NCBI RefSeq assembly: GCF_024519285.1
Contig: NZ_JAMZCY010000007.1
Location: 1-64,000, forward strand
Direction of reading: 5' to 3'
Source: Cohnella sp. WQ 127256
Lineage (GTDB): Bacteria; Bacillota; Bacilli; Paenibacillales; Paenibacillaceae
DNA: 64,000 nucleotides
Numbering within the stretch: position 1 is the first letter of the stretch; the number at the start of each line of letters is the position of its first letter. The position numbers and the translations under genes are program-made. Positions 46,263-54,420 of this stretch are shown piece by piece. The notes under the pieces were generated by a model. The model ran no database searches and was not told where the DNA came from. It was given only the letters and a program-made list of their open reading frames with translations.

Positions 46263-47345
46263 ATGAAGACGGGAAACCGTATATTAATAGGTGGATTCAG
46301 AAAAATCGGAATATCCGGATTATTGATCGTCTTATTGCTAACGATCCTGATGACGGGCTGTAGTCGTGCGAATCAGCCGCTTAGTGGCTCGAATACAACG
46401 ACAACAGGAGATATCACGCTCGTCTTAGGCGCGTATTCCGTTGCAAAAGATGCACTGCAGGAAATTTTGCCCGCCTTTCAAGCAGAATGGAAAGCAAAAT
46501 CAGGTCAGGACGTTACTTTCCAGGAATCCTATGAGGCTTCGGGTACACAAGCGCGGTCAATCATTGGAGGCTTTGAAGCGGATGTAACGGTACTCGCACT
46601 AGAAGGTGATATTGAGAAGCTTGTAAAAGCGAATCTCGTTTCTCCGGATTGGAATAAGAGCTCTTATAAGGGCATGGTGACGCGCTCGATTGTTGTGCTT
46701 GGCACGAGGGCGGGCAATCCTCTCGGCATTAAGGATTTTGAAGATTTAACGAAGCCAGGCGTTAAGGTGCTCTATCCGAATCCGAAAACCTCTGGCGGAG
46801 CGCAATGGGACATCAATGCGATATATGGAGCCGGCTTGAGAAAGTCAGAGCTCGTAACAGGAGTGAAGGATCCAGCGGCCGCTAAGAGGTTTCTGGAGGA
46901 TGTTCACCACAATATCGAATCGATGGATAAGAGCGGACGTGCTTCTATGGCAGCCTTTGAATATGGGGTTGGTGACGTCATCGTTACCTACGAGAATGAG
47001 CTACTAGCAAGGATTGCGAAGGGTGTTCAATATGATATTGTCGTACCTACGAGCACCATATTGATTGAGAATCCTACTGCGGTCGTTGATCGGAATGCGG
47101 ACCGTCATGGCGTTCGTGAAGTAGCGGATGCTTTCGTACAATACTTATACTCTGATACTGCTCAGAAGCTCTTTGCCAAGCATGGCTTCCGTCCCGTTCA
47201 GGATGAACTTGCAGCTCAGATGCAAGATAGTTTTCCGCAACCAGCCGATCTGTTCACCATCGATTATCTTGGGGGTTGGGATGAGGTTCGCGAATCGCTA
47301 TACTCTAAGCGGGGAATCTGGTATCAAGTGCTGGCAGATCGATAG
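46263..47345 (+). CDS. sbp: Sulfate-binding lipoprotein
   Basis: 360 residues, GGGAGGAAAG before the ATG. Lipoprotein signal ends LMTGCSR (Cys33). Sbp/CysP family blocks: LGAYSVAKDALQEILPAFQ, QESYEASGTQARSIIGG, ADVTVLALEGDIEKLV, KTSGGAQWDINAIYGAGL, VGDVIVTYENELLARI and the C-terminal LFTIDYLGGWDEVRESLY. It hands sulfate to CysTWA. Here it is last in the operon rather than first. Confidence 0.94.
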   Translation: MKTGNRILIGGFRKIGISGLLIVLLLTILMTGCSRANQPLSGSNTTTTGDITLVLGAYSVAKDALQEILPAFQAEWKAKSGQDVTFQESYEASGTQARSIIGGFEADVTVLALEGDIEKLVKANLVSPDWNKSSYKGMVTRSIVVLGTRAGNPLGIKDFEDLTKPGVKVLYPNPKTSGGAQWDINAIYGAGLRKSELVTGVKDPAAAKRFLEDVHHNIESMDKSGRASMAAFEYGVGDVIVTYENELLARIAKGVQYDIVVPTSTILIENPTAVVDRNADRHGVREVADAFVQYLYSDTAQKLFAKHGFRPVQDELAAQMQDSFPQPADLFTIDYLGGWDEVRESLYSKRGIWYQVLADR

Positions 47346-47366
47346 AAAGTCATGATTTTGATTGGT

Positions 47367-47415
47367 AAAAAACAGCTGTTGCGGGAATGCTATACACCGC
47401 GGAGCTGTTTTTTTT
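47367..47415 (+). terminator. Terminator of the cys operon
   Basis: AAAACAGCT / AGCTGTTTT with inner GCGG / CCGC pairing, then T8. Confidence 0.88.
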
Positions 47416-47452
47416 GTTATACTTATAGGACAGCCAATAGGGAGGACTGACA

Positions 47453-48397
47453 TTGTTAAAACCAACGAGCGTTCGAGTTATGCAATTTATTCTTTATTTC
47501 AAAATTATTATGTTTGTAATGGGAGCAGTATCCTTATTTAATGCGGATCTAAGTGATGTTTCGAGTAATAACTTAACGAGTATGATCTTATTTTTAGCCC
47601 TATCCTTCTTATCGATGATTCTATTGGTTATTCTGATTAATAAAAGGAAGCTAGTCTTATCCATACTTATTGCTTTTCTTGTTTTGTTTTTATCTTTGAT
47701 ATTTAACCAATTGCAAGTCGTGTTATCGTTTGTTTTAATCTTAATGTTCTTCTTAAAATCAACGCGTAGTTATTTCCGTGGTGAGAATACTCAGCCAGCT
47801 CGAGTTAGCGGTAGACAATCGGAAGTCGTGGACATTGAAGGCGAAGAAGTACAAGCAAAAGTTGAGGATGGTTCCGAGGAAGCACCTGCGAAGTCGACGT
47901 TGAGGCTGAAGAAGGACTCTGAAGTGACTATACGTGAAGCGACACCTGATGATGCCGATACGATTTACACTTTGATGATGATCGCTTTCGAGGAATACAG
48001 ATCAGCGATTCCGCCATCCAGTGCCTTAGAGGAATCTGAAGAATCGATATTGACGGCACTTCAAGAACAAAGCGAATCTGCAGCTATTTTGTATGAGGAT
48101 GATACTGCAGTTGCGATGGTTCGGTTTAAGTACGTAGGCGAATCGATTTATTTCTACCGCTTGTCCGTTGTTCCTAGCAAACGTCGCAGAGGGTATGCGA
48201 AACGATTAGTGAAATGGATTGAGAAGCAAGGGATTTCCAAAGCCCTTAACAGTAGCGTATGTAGAGTAAGACAATCCGTTCAGAACAATCTGGTCTTGTA
48301 TCAGGATATGGGCTACGAGGTTGTTGACCAGGAGCTCATCGTTCGTCCTGCGGGAACGATTAAGACGCTTACGATGGAGAAGAAGCTTGGGGTATAG
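47453..48397 (+). CDS. Membrane-anchored GNAT acetyltransferase
   Basis: 314 residues from TTG 47453, GGGAGG at 47440-47445. Residues 1-105 hold four hydrophobic segments (FILYFKIIMFVMGAVSLF, MILFLALSFLSMILLVILI, LSILIAFLVLFLSLIF, VVLSFVLILMFFL). An acidic linker (about 110-160) leads to a GNAT domain: VTIREATPDDADTIYTLM, RLSVVPSKRRRGYAKRLVKWIEK (acetyl-CoA loop), and NNLVLYQDMGYEVVDQE. The catalytic domain would be on the cytoplasmic side. Acetyl acceptor unknown. Confidence 0.8.
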   Translation: MLKPTSVRVMQFILYFKIIMFVMGAVSLFNADLSDVSSNNLTSMILFLALSFLSMILLVILINKRKLVLSILIAFLVLFLSLIFNQLQVVLSFVLILMFFLKSTRSYFRGENTQPARVSGRQSEVVDIEGEEVQAKVEDGSEEAPAKSTLRLKKDSEVTIREATPDDADTIYTLMMIAFEEYRSAIPPSSALEESEESILTALQEQSESAAILYEDDTAVAMVRFKYVGESIYFYRLSVVPSKRRRGYAKRLVKWIEKQGISKALNSSVCRVRQSVQNNLVLYQDMGYEVVDQELIVRPAGTIKTLTMEKKLGV

Positions 48398-48430
48398 ATT
48401 GCTTTTTGTTTAGCAAAATATAATGATTAG

Positions 48431-48472
48431 AGCCGGCTTACCTGATCTTATGATCGGGTGAGCCGGCTTTTA
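48431..48472. terminator. Terminator between the GNAT and DoxX genes
   Basis: 17-bp stem AGCCGGCTTACCTGATC with GATCGGGTGAGCCGGCT, loop TTAT, then TTTTAATTT. Confidence 0.88.
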
Positions 48473-48513
48473 ATTTGTATTTATCATATTATTCGGACTT
48501 CAGTTAAACCGAC

Positions 48514-48867
48514 TTAAAAACGGCCAACTGCAACAAATACCGTTAAAGCGATTAATAGGATATTCATGCCAATCGCTTGATACTCTTTTCTTCTAGCATG
48601 GAACACAGCTGCAAAAAACATGATCACGGCTAGTCCTACAGCTGCTATCGGTGTCAGTTCGGGTACGATTTCCGTAGCGTAAGGCACAATAAGGCCAATT
48701 CCTCCGAGAAGCTCCGATGCTCCTATAAATAAAACCAAACCTTTCGAATATTCCTTTACCCAAGGCATTCCTGCTTTGGCTTTCTCATATTGAAATGTTT
48801 TCATTGCGCCAAACATCATAAAAGCCAATCCTAAAATAATTTGGACGATCCAGAGAGCGATATTCAC
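48514..48867 (-). CDS. DoxX-like family membrane protein
   Basis: 117 residues from GTG 48867, with AAGGAGG before it. Four membrane helices (IALWIVQIILGLAFMMFG, KGLVLFIGASELLGGIGLIVPY, LTPIAAVGLAVIMFFAAVF, IGMNILLIALTVFVAVG) and the family pattern GASELLGGIGL. Divergent from an HxlR-type regulator, which likely controls both directions. Function unknown; the family is often redox or stress linked. Confidence 0.85.
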   Translation of the reverse strand: MNIALWIVQIILGLAFMMFGAMKTFQYEKAKAGMPWVKEYSKGLVLFIGASELLGGIGLIVPYATEIVPELTPIAAVGLAVIMFFAAVFHARRKEYQAIGMNILLIALTVFVAVGRF

Positions 48868-48955
48868 GTTTTATTTCCTCCTTGAGGTAGTTTAAGTCAT
48901 AGATGTATAATAAGTTCTAGGGTTTCATATTAGAAGTAGGAACTTTAATTAAACA

Positions 48956-48976
48956 TAGTATACAAAAAGATACCAT
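48956..48976. promoter_or_regulatory. Inverted repeat, possible HxlR operator
   Basis: TAGTATAC, AAAAA, GATACCATA: imperfect dyad with GTAT / ATAC half-sites in the doxX-hxlR divergent region, 29 bp before the regulator start. Confidence 0.35.
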
Positions 48977-49004
48977 AGAAAAAGTAAAGAAGGAGAACGA
49001 TCAA

Positions 49005-49376
49005 ATGCCCGATGAATGCAAAGTTGAGACAGCTTTAGAAATTTTAGTCGGCAAGTGGAAGCCCGTCATTTTGTTCCAGCTTTTCTCGAAGGGTACTATG
49101 AGATTCAGTGAACTTCAAAAAGCACTGCCGGTCATCACCAAAAAAATGCTTACCGCTCAATTACGGGAGTTGGAGTACAATGATATCGTTCATCGTGAAA
49201 TCTATTTACAAATCCCTCCCAAAGTTGAGTATTCCATTACAGAATACGGTATGCGTATGACTCCTTTATTACAGGCCATGAATGATTGGGGAATGTCACA
49301 TGTTAAGCATTTAAATGAATTATACGGTGAGGATAGATCTGTCGAACCGTTAGTAACTAAAAGTGAACTCATATGA
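49005..49376 (+). CDS. HxlR family transcriptional regulator
   Basis: 123 residues, AAGGAG before the ATG. Winged-helix HxlR fold: EILVGKWKPVILFQLFSKG, FSELQKALPVITKKMLTAQLRELE and the wing IPPKVEYSITEYGMRMTPLL. Cys5 before the first helix matches the conserved N-terminal Cys of redox-sensing HxlR proteins such as YodB and HypR. It overlaps the next gene by ATGA and diverges from doxX. Confidence 0.9.
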   Translation: MPDECKVETALEILVGKWKPVILFQLFSKGTMRFSELQKALPVITKKMLTAQLRELEYNDIVHREIYLQIPPKVEYSITEYGMRMTPLLQAMNDWGMSHVKHLNELYGEDRSVEPLVTKSELI

Positions 49377-51367
49377 ACCTACGAAACGTTGGCATATTTG
49401 CTCATGTGGATGCGGGTAAAACAACGACAACGGAACAGATTTTATTCCGCAGCGGGCGAATACGTTCTCTTGGCAGTGTGGACGATGGGACAGCGCAGAC
49501 AGATTGGTTGGAGGTTGAACGTTCTCGAGGCATTTCTGTTCGATCAGCGGTTACGCGATTTCATTGGAAGGGCGTTCAAGTGAATGTAGTTGATACGCCT
49601 GGCCACGTCGATTTTCTCTCTGAGGTCGAAAGGTCGCTTAGGGTGATGGACGGCGCGGTGTTAATTATTTCTGCTGTTGAAGGTGTACAAGCCCAGACAG
49701 AGGTGATCTGGCAAGCATTAAGAGAGTTGTGTATACCAACACTTATTTATATGAACAAGCTGGATCGAATCGGTGCCGATCCTACGAGAGTTATCGGTGA
49801 GATTCATAGATTGCTGTCTATTGCCGCTATCCCCATTCAAGCCGTTGACGGAATCGAAGGGGAGTTTGTAGGAACCGAAGATCTATTAAACATAATTGAC
49901 GTTGAAAAGGTAGCGGATTTGTCGGTATCGTCTTCGGGCGCTCGGAAGAACCTTGTGGAGAAAATCGCCGAGCAGGATGATGCTCTTCTTGAACGCTACT
50001 TTGAGCAAGGACCACATCTAACGGATGCGGAATTGCTCCCTATTTTTACGACGAGTATTCGGGACTCTAAATTGTTTCCAGTGTTATTCGGAGCATCAAA
50101 TCGAGGAATAGGTATAGATCAGTTAATGAATGCCATCGTATCCTTACTGCCATCGCCTAGTGGAAATGAGAACGCACCTTTGTCGGGTGTTGTATTTAAG
50201 TTGGATAAAGATCCGATCATGGGGCGATTGGCATACGTTCGGCTGTATGAAGGAACGCTGCGCAATCGGGACACGGTACATAATCATAAGCTTGATATCG
50301 ACGAGAAGGTCACACAAATCCGTAAGGTGGATGGGCAACGGAGCGAAGACATCGGAATTCTGAAAGCTGGAGATATTGCTGTTGTATGTGGATGGAGTCG
50401 GGTAAGGATTGGTGATATTGTCGGTGACAGCGAGGGAGTTCCAAGTGAAAAACGACTTGCCGAGCCATTGTTGACGGTCCAGGTGCATTGGCGCAATGAA
50501 GCAGAATATCCAGTGGTCGTTGCGGCATTTCATGAGTTGGCGGATGAAGATCCGCACTTAGACGTGCAATGGCTACAAGAGGACAGGGAGCTACATCTCA
50601 GGGTGATGGGGCCGATTCAGATAGAAGTGCTTGCTTATATGTTGATGAGCAGATATGGTCTGACGGTTAATTTTGGTGCTCCTTCCGTCATCTATAAGGA
50701 GACACCAGAACAGAGTGGGGAAGGATTCGTCGCCTATACGATGCCGAAGCCATGCTGGGCGATATTAAGGTTCCTTATTGAGCCGGGAGTGCGGGGAAGC
50801 GGGTTAGTTTACCAATCAATCGTTAGGACTGAAAGCCTGCTCGATCGCTATCAGAAAGAAGTAGCAAGACGAGTGCCGGAAGCCCTGGAACAAGGGCTGC
50901 GTGGTTGGCCAGTAACAGACTTGAAGGTGACGTTAATTGAAGGGGAGCATCATGTCTGGCATACCCATCCATTGGACTTTGTCGTCGCAACGCCAATGGG
51001 AATCATGGACGGATTAGCTAAAATGGGAACAAAGCTACTCGAACCGATGCTCAAGTTTCGCTTATCTACACCCGAGGAATTTGGCGGTAAGCTGATGAGC
51101 GAGCTTGTGGTGATGCGAGGAGAATTTGATACCCCTCATGTACACCTTGGACGGATGGAGATCGAGGGGAGACTACCTGTTGCCACCTCTCTTGAATTTC
51201 CGGCACGGCTGGGTTCCATGACGAAAGGGCGAGGCACACTAACCACCTTCTTCGACGGTTATGAACTATGCCCACCAGATGTGAACGCAGAGAGGACAAG
51301 ACGCGGAGTGAATCCGCTAGATACCTCTAAGTATATTCTGGCTACACGTAATGCGTTGTCTAATTAA
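49373..51367 (+). CDS. TetM/TetO-type ribosomal protection GTPase
   Basis: 664 residues. EF-G-like GTPase of the Tet ribosomal protection group: G1 AHVDAGKTT (10-18), RGISVRSA switch I, G3 DTPGH (74-78), G4 NKLD (128-131). The start resembles TetM: LGSVDDGTAQTDWLEVERSRG against LGSVDKGTTRTD and LERQRG. C-terminal EF-G domains IV and V are present (EFDTPHVHLGRMEIEGRLPVATSLEFPARLGSMTKGRG). Such proteins remove tetracycline from the ribosome; whether this chromosomal copy confers resistance is unknown. Its ATG lies in the stop of the HxlR gene, so it is translationally coupled to a regulator. Confidence 0.85.
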   Translation: MNLRNVGIFAHVDAGKTTTTEQILFRSGRIRSLGSVDDGTAQTDWLEVERSRGISVRSAVTRFHWKGVQVNVVDTPGHVDFLSEVERSLRVMDGAVLIISAVEGVQAQTEVIWQALRELCIPTLIYMNKLDRIGADPTRVIGEIHRLLSIAAIPIQAVDGIEGEFVGTEDLLNIIDVEKVADLSVSSSGARKNLVEKIAEQDDALLERYFEQGPHLTDAELLPIFTTSIRDSKLFPVLFGASNRGIGIDQLMNAIVSLLPSPSGNENAPLSGVVFKLDKDPIMGRLAYVRLYEGTLRNRDTVHNHKLDIDEKVTQIRKVDGQRSEDIGILKAGDIAVVCGWSRVRIGDIVGDSEGVPSEKRLAEPLLTVQVHWRNEAEYPVVVAAFHELADEDPHLDVQWLQEDRELHLRVMGPIQIEVLAYMLMSRYGLTVNFGAPSVIYKETPEQSGEGFVAYTMPKPCWAILRFLIEPGVRGSGLVYQSIVRTESLLDRYQKEVARRVPEALEQGLRGWPVTDLKVTLIEGEHHVWHTHPLDFVVATPMGIMDGLAKMGTKLLEPMLKFRLSTPEEFGGKLMSELVVMRGEFDTPHVHLGRMEIEGRLPVATSLEFPARLGSMTKGRGTLTTFFDGYELCPPDVNAERTRRGVNPLDTSKYILATRNALSN

Positions 51368-51414
51368 AATAGGCTGTATCCGAAGGGAATGAATCACTTT
51401 GGATACAGCCTATT
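51366..51414. terminator. Convergent terminator
   Basis: AATAGGCTGTATCC / GGATACAGCCTATT with further CGAAG / CTTT pairing. T tract is better on the minus strand (TATTTTAATTA), so it serves mainly the PrsA-like gene. Confidence 0.8.
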
Positions 51415-51452
51415 GTGCACTTGGCCAAATAACGTAAACGACCAAGGCTTTA

Positions 51453-52565
51453 TTAAGGATTAGCCGGAAGCTTAATCGATTGGATTAACGAAGGAAGCTC
51501 TTTAGTCAAATAGTTCTGATAAGCCTGGTTAATGAGGGTGGGAAGAAGCTCACTCTTGACTTGTTCAAGGGTAGGAATAACTCGCGATTCAACCTTCATG
51601 ACATGGTAGCCATAGCTAGTTTGGACTGGGTCACTAATCTGGTTTAATGGAAGCTCAACTCCGGCTTTCTTGAACGGCTCTACGAATTGTGTCAATTGAG
51701 CATCCGCATACAAGCCTCCGGCATCCTTGGAGCCGGGATCATCAGAATACTCTTTGGCTAGCACGGCGAAGTCCCCACCTGCCTTAAGCTTGGCTTGAAC
51801 CTCTTTAGCTCTTGCTAGAGCTTCTTGCTCCGTGCGAATAGACTTACCTGTCCCATTATCCGTCGTGGCGATCAAGATATGACGAACACTCGCGGTTACA
51901 AAAGCAGCAGAGTCCGCTTTACGCTGATTATCATACTCCGCTTGCAGCGTTTTGCTGTCAATCATGCTTTCTAATGCTTTGCTCGCCAGAAACTGCTGCT
52001 TAATGAACTGTTTGAGCTGATTATCGGAAAGAGAGGCTTTCTTCAGCTGGCTTGCTAACTCATCAGCGGAGCCAAAATAGGACGTCATTTGTAGCAGAGC
52101 GCTCGCCACTTCTTTATCTGCTTCCTTCGCTAAGGCTACTTCTTTCTTCGCTGCAAGCAGCTTGATGGCGATCAATTGTTTAACCACCGCTTGTTTATCC
52201 GTAGATGCGGTTTGTCCGAAGTAGAAGGAGCTCGCCGCCACGAAGACGTTTAGCTCGTCCAGCGTGATCGTCCCCCCTTTGTAAACGGCTATCCCAGATG
52301 TCCCAATGGACACAGTTCCGGACTTGCTATCGAATGACACAGGTTTTCCGATCGCTCCGGCGACGGATTTAACGGGCACGTATACCGTGTCTTTGTAAAC
52401 GATGCCGGTTGCATTCGCGCTAGGTTTATTAGTGCCGTCGAGCTTGAACTTCAAATCTTGAAATAATACGTTAATCGTTTTACTGTTTGCGGCGTAAGCC
52501 ATTGAGCCAGTAATCATGGAACCTAGCAATATGCCTACGACTAAGCCTTTCACCTTGTCTTTCAT
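51453..52565 (-). CDS. PrsA-like peptidylprolyl isomerase with copper amine oxidase-like N-terminal domain
   Basis: 370 residues from ATG 52565 (TGAGG nine nt before). Signal peptide about 1-27 (to AYAANS), with no lipobox, unlike PrsA. Residues ~28-95 form a copper amine oxidase N-like domain (VLFQDLKFKLDGTNK, VYKDTVYVPVKSVAGAIGKPV), common in Paenibacillus surface proteins. Then a SurA/PrsA-like helical part, and a parvulin domain (SVRHILIATTDNG, AKLKAGGDFAVLAKEYSDDPGSKDAGGLY, QTSYGYHVMKVESR). It should assist folding of secreted proteins outside the membrane. Confidence 0.88.
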   Translation of the reverse strand: MKDKVKGLVVGILLGSMITGSMAYAANSKTINVLFQDLKFKLDGTNKPSANATGIVYKDTVYVPVKSVAGAIGKPVSFDSKSGTVSIGTSGIAVYKGGTITLDELNVFVAASSFYFGQTASTDKQAVVKQLIAIKLLAAKKEVALAKEADKEVASALLQMTSYFGSADELASQLKKASLSDNQLKQFIKQQFLASKALESMIDSKTLQAEYDNQRKADSAAFVTASVRHILIATTDNGTGKSIRTEQEALARAKEVQAKLKAGGDFAVLAKEYSDDPGSKDAGGLYADAQLTQFVEPFKKAGVELPLNQISDPVQTSYGYHVMKVESRVIPTLEQVKSELLPTLINQAYQNYLTKELPSLIQSIKLPANP

Positions 52566-52672
52566 AACATTCATCCTCACTTTGGTAAATTAAGAGAATA
52601 ACTACTTCTACCATTGTGCCTTGACGATACGTGGTAAATCAATAGTAAATTATAAAGAGATCAAAGATAATT

Positions 52673-52747
52673 GATTAGGATGCGGTGAAATCCGAGGGGG
52701 ACGCAAGATCAGGAGGTTTACTTCCTCGGGATGAGTATAGTAGAATC
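52673..52747 (+). ncRNA. Structured leader before the two-component operon (GEMM-like, uncertain)
   Basis: A closing stem GATT (52673-52676) / AATC (52744-52747) encloses a hairpin CGG-TGAAAT-CCG, the segment GGGGGACGCAAG (52696-52707) and a hairpin AGGAGG-TTTA-CTTCCT (52711-52726). This layout and the GGGACGCAA string recall the GEMM-I (cyclic di-GMP) riboswitch, but the upstream GGCAAACC-type strand of that family is not seen. Could be another RNA class or chance. Confidence 0.3.
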
Positions 52748-52803
52748 GGGTTACATTTTATGGATTCACAGATGTGCTACCATCAGCAGGGGAAGTGAGC
52801 AAC

Positions 52804-54420
52804 TTGTATAGTCTTCTAATCGTAGATGATGAGATTTATGCGGTTAACGGAATTAAATCGGGATTAGATTGGTCCATCATGGGTTTTACTTCAGTATACG
52901 AGGCGTATGATAGGGCAATGGCTCAAGACATCATAAGCTCCACTCCGATAGATGTGATGATTTGCGATATCGAGATGCCTGGCAGCAGTGGATTGGACTT
53001 GCTGGAATGGATCAATGAGCAAGGCTTTTCTATTGAAACGGTTTTTCTGACTTGCCACTCTAATTTTTCATATGTGCAGAGAGCGTTACAGTTAGGAAGC
53101 TTAAACTATCTGATCAAGCCTGTTGAATTCATACAGTTAGAAGGCATTGTCCTGAAAGCGCTTAATAATATTGCAAGGGAAAATGAAGTGAACTACACAC
53201 AGAAGGAGTATCATAAATATCTGCAGCTGTGGGAGATTCAGAAGCCTCTCTTGGTAGAACGGTTCTGGCAGGAGCTGCTAGATCAAAGAAATTCCTTCAC
53301 GGAAAGCTGGATTAATCGCGAGCTTGCGCAATACGAAAAGGAGTTATCAAGTGATTCCCGGGTATTCCCGATTCTGATTAGTATAGAAAAATGGCTTAAA
53401 GAGATAAGCACTAAAGATGAAGAAGTTATGGAATACGCATTGCGAAACGCTGCCGAAGAAATCATTCTTGGACAAAATCCTGGGGTCGTTTTTCAAGATC
53501 GGGACGGAATGATCGTGATTGTGTTCTATGAAGGCAGCATTCTACCGATTCAAGAGAGAATAAGAAGGTGCGAATTGTACGTAGATTCTTGCACGCGATA
53601 TTTTTTTAGCACGGTCACTTGTTATTTGGGAAAAGAGATCGAGATACGTAACTTGCAAACGATGCACCGAGCATTGCAATTCACGGAACAAAATAATGTC
53701 CGACGAACGCCCAAGGTTATATGTTATCTGGATGACACTGCAGATCAATCGGGTCCTACTCACTTACTTCCTGATTTCTTTATGTGGGCAGAGTTACTTG
53801 AGCAAGGAAGAGTGGAACAGTTACGTGTCGTTATGGTCGAATCCTTTGCACGTATGGAAGATGAGAAGAGCCTAAGAATGGCTACCTTGCATGCTTTTTT
53901 CCACGGGATGCTGCAAATGATGCACTATCTCTTACACAAGAAAGGAATGTTCGCCCCTCTGCAGCAAGGAGAGATGTTGTTAGAGAAGGAAATGGCCACG
54001 CGCTCGGTTAGAGGGCTACAAGCATGGGCAGAACAAGCTTTGGAACAATTTGCAGAGGCGCTCCATTCCGGGCAAGAAGATTATTCCTTAATAGATAAAG
54101 CCAAACAATATATAAGCGAGCATCTGAGGGAAGATGTGAGTAGGGAGCAGATTGCCGATCATGTTTTTCTAAATCCGGGATACCTATCAAGGCTTTTCAA
54201 GAAAGAAACAGGGGAGTCGTTGTCGGATTACATTTTGCGGGAACGGATGGTATTAGCTAAGAGTGCGTTGGCCTATTCAGATGAGCCGATCAGCAAGGTG
54301 GCTCGGTCGTTAGGGTATAACAGCCTTTCTTATTTCGGTAAAATGTTTAAGAGGATTTATCAGTTGAGTCCACAGGATTACCGCAGAAATGGGAATGAAA
54401 CAGAGAGGTCTGGGCTATGA
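52804..54420 (+). CDS. Response regulator, YesN type (REC and AraC HTH)
   Basis: 538 residues from TTG 52804 (AGGGGA at 52788-52793); GTG 52795 is the alternative. Receiver domain LLIVDDEIYAVNGIK with phosphoacceptor Asp in VMICDIEMPG, and KP in YLIKPVEF. A long middle region of low conservation precedes the C-terminal AraC-type pair of helix-turn-helix motifs (VSREQIADHVFLNPGYLSRLFKKETGESLSDYI and SKVARSLGYNSLSYFGKMFKRIYQLSPQDYR). It probably activates the downstream sugar importer. Overlaps the kinase gene by ATGA. Confidence 0.93.
   Translation: MYSLLIVDDEIYAVNGIKSGLDWSIMGFTSVYEAYDRAMAQDIISSTPIDVMICDIEMPGSSGLDLLEWINEQGFSIETVFLTCHSNFSYVQRALQLGSLNYLIKPVEFIQLEGIVLKALNNIARENEVNYTQKEYHKYLQLWEIQKPLLVERFWQELLDQRNSFTESWINRELAQYEKELSSDSRVFPILISIEKWLKEISTKDEEVMEYALRNAAEEIILGQNPGVVFQDRDGMIVIVFYEGSILPIQERIRRCELYVDSCTRYFFSTVTCYLGKEIEIRNLQTMHRALQFTEQNNVRRTPKVICYLDDTADQSGPTHLLPDFFMWAELLEQGRVEQLRVVMVESFARMEDEKSLRMATLHAFFHGMLQMMHYLLHKKGMFAPLQQGEMLLEKEMATRSVRGLQAWAEQALEQFAEALHSGQEDYSLIDKAKQYISEHLREDVSREQIADHVFLNPGYLSRLFKKETGESLSDYILRERMVLAKSALAYSDEPISKVARSLGYNSLSYFGKMFKRIYQLSPQDYRRNGNETERSGL

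Noticed and set aside
52731..52811. 26-codon frame (MSIVESGYIL...) overlapping the response regulator start
   Set aside because: The only AGGAGG is about 14 nt away and is likely paired in a hairpin, so translation is doubtful.
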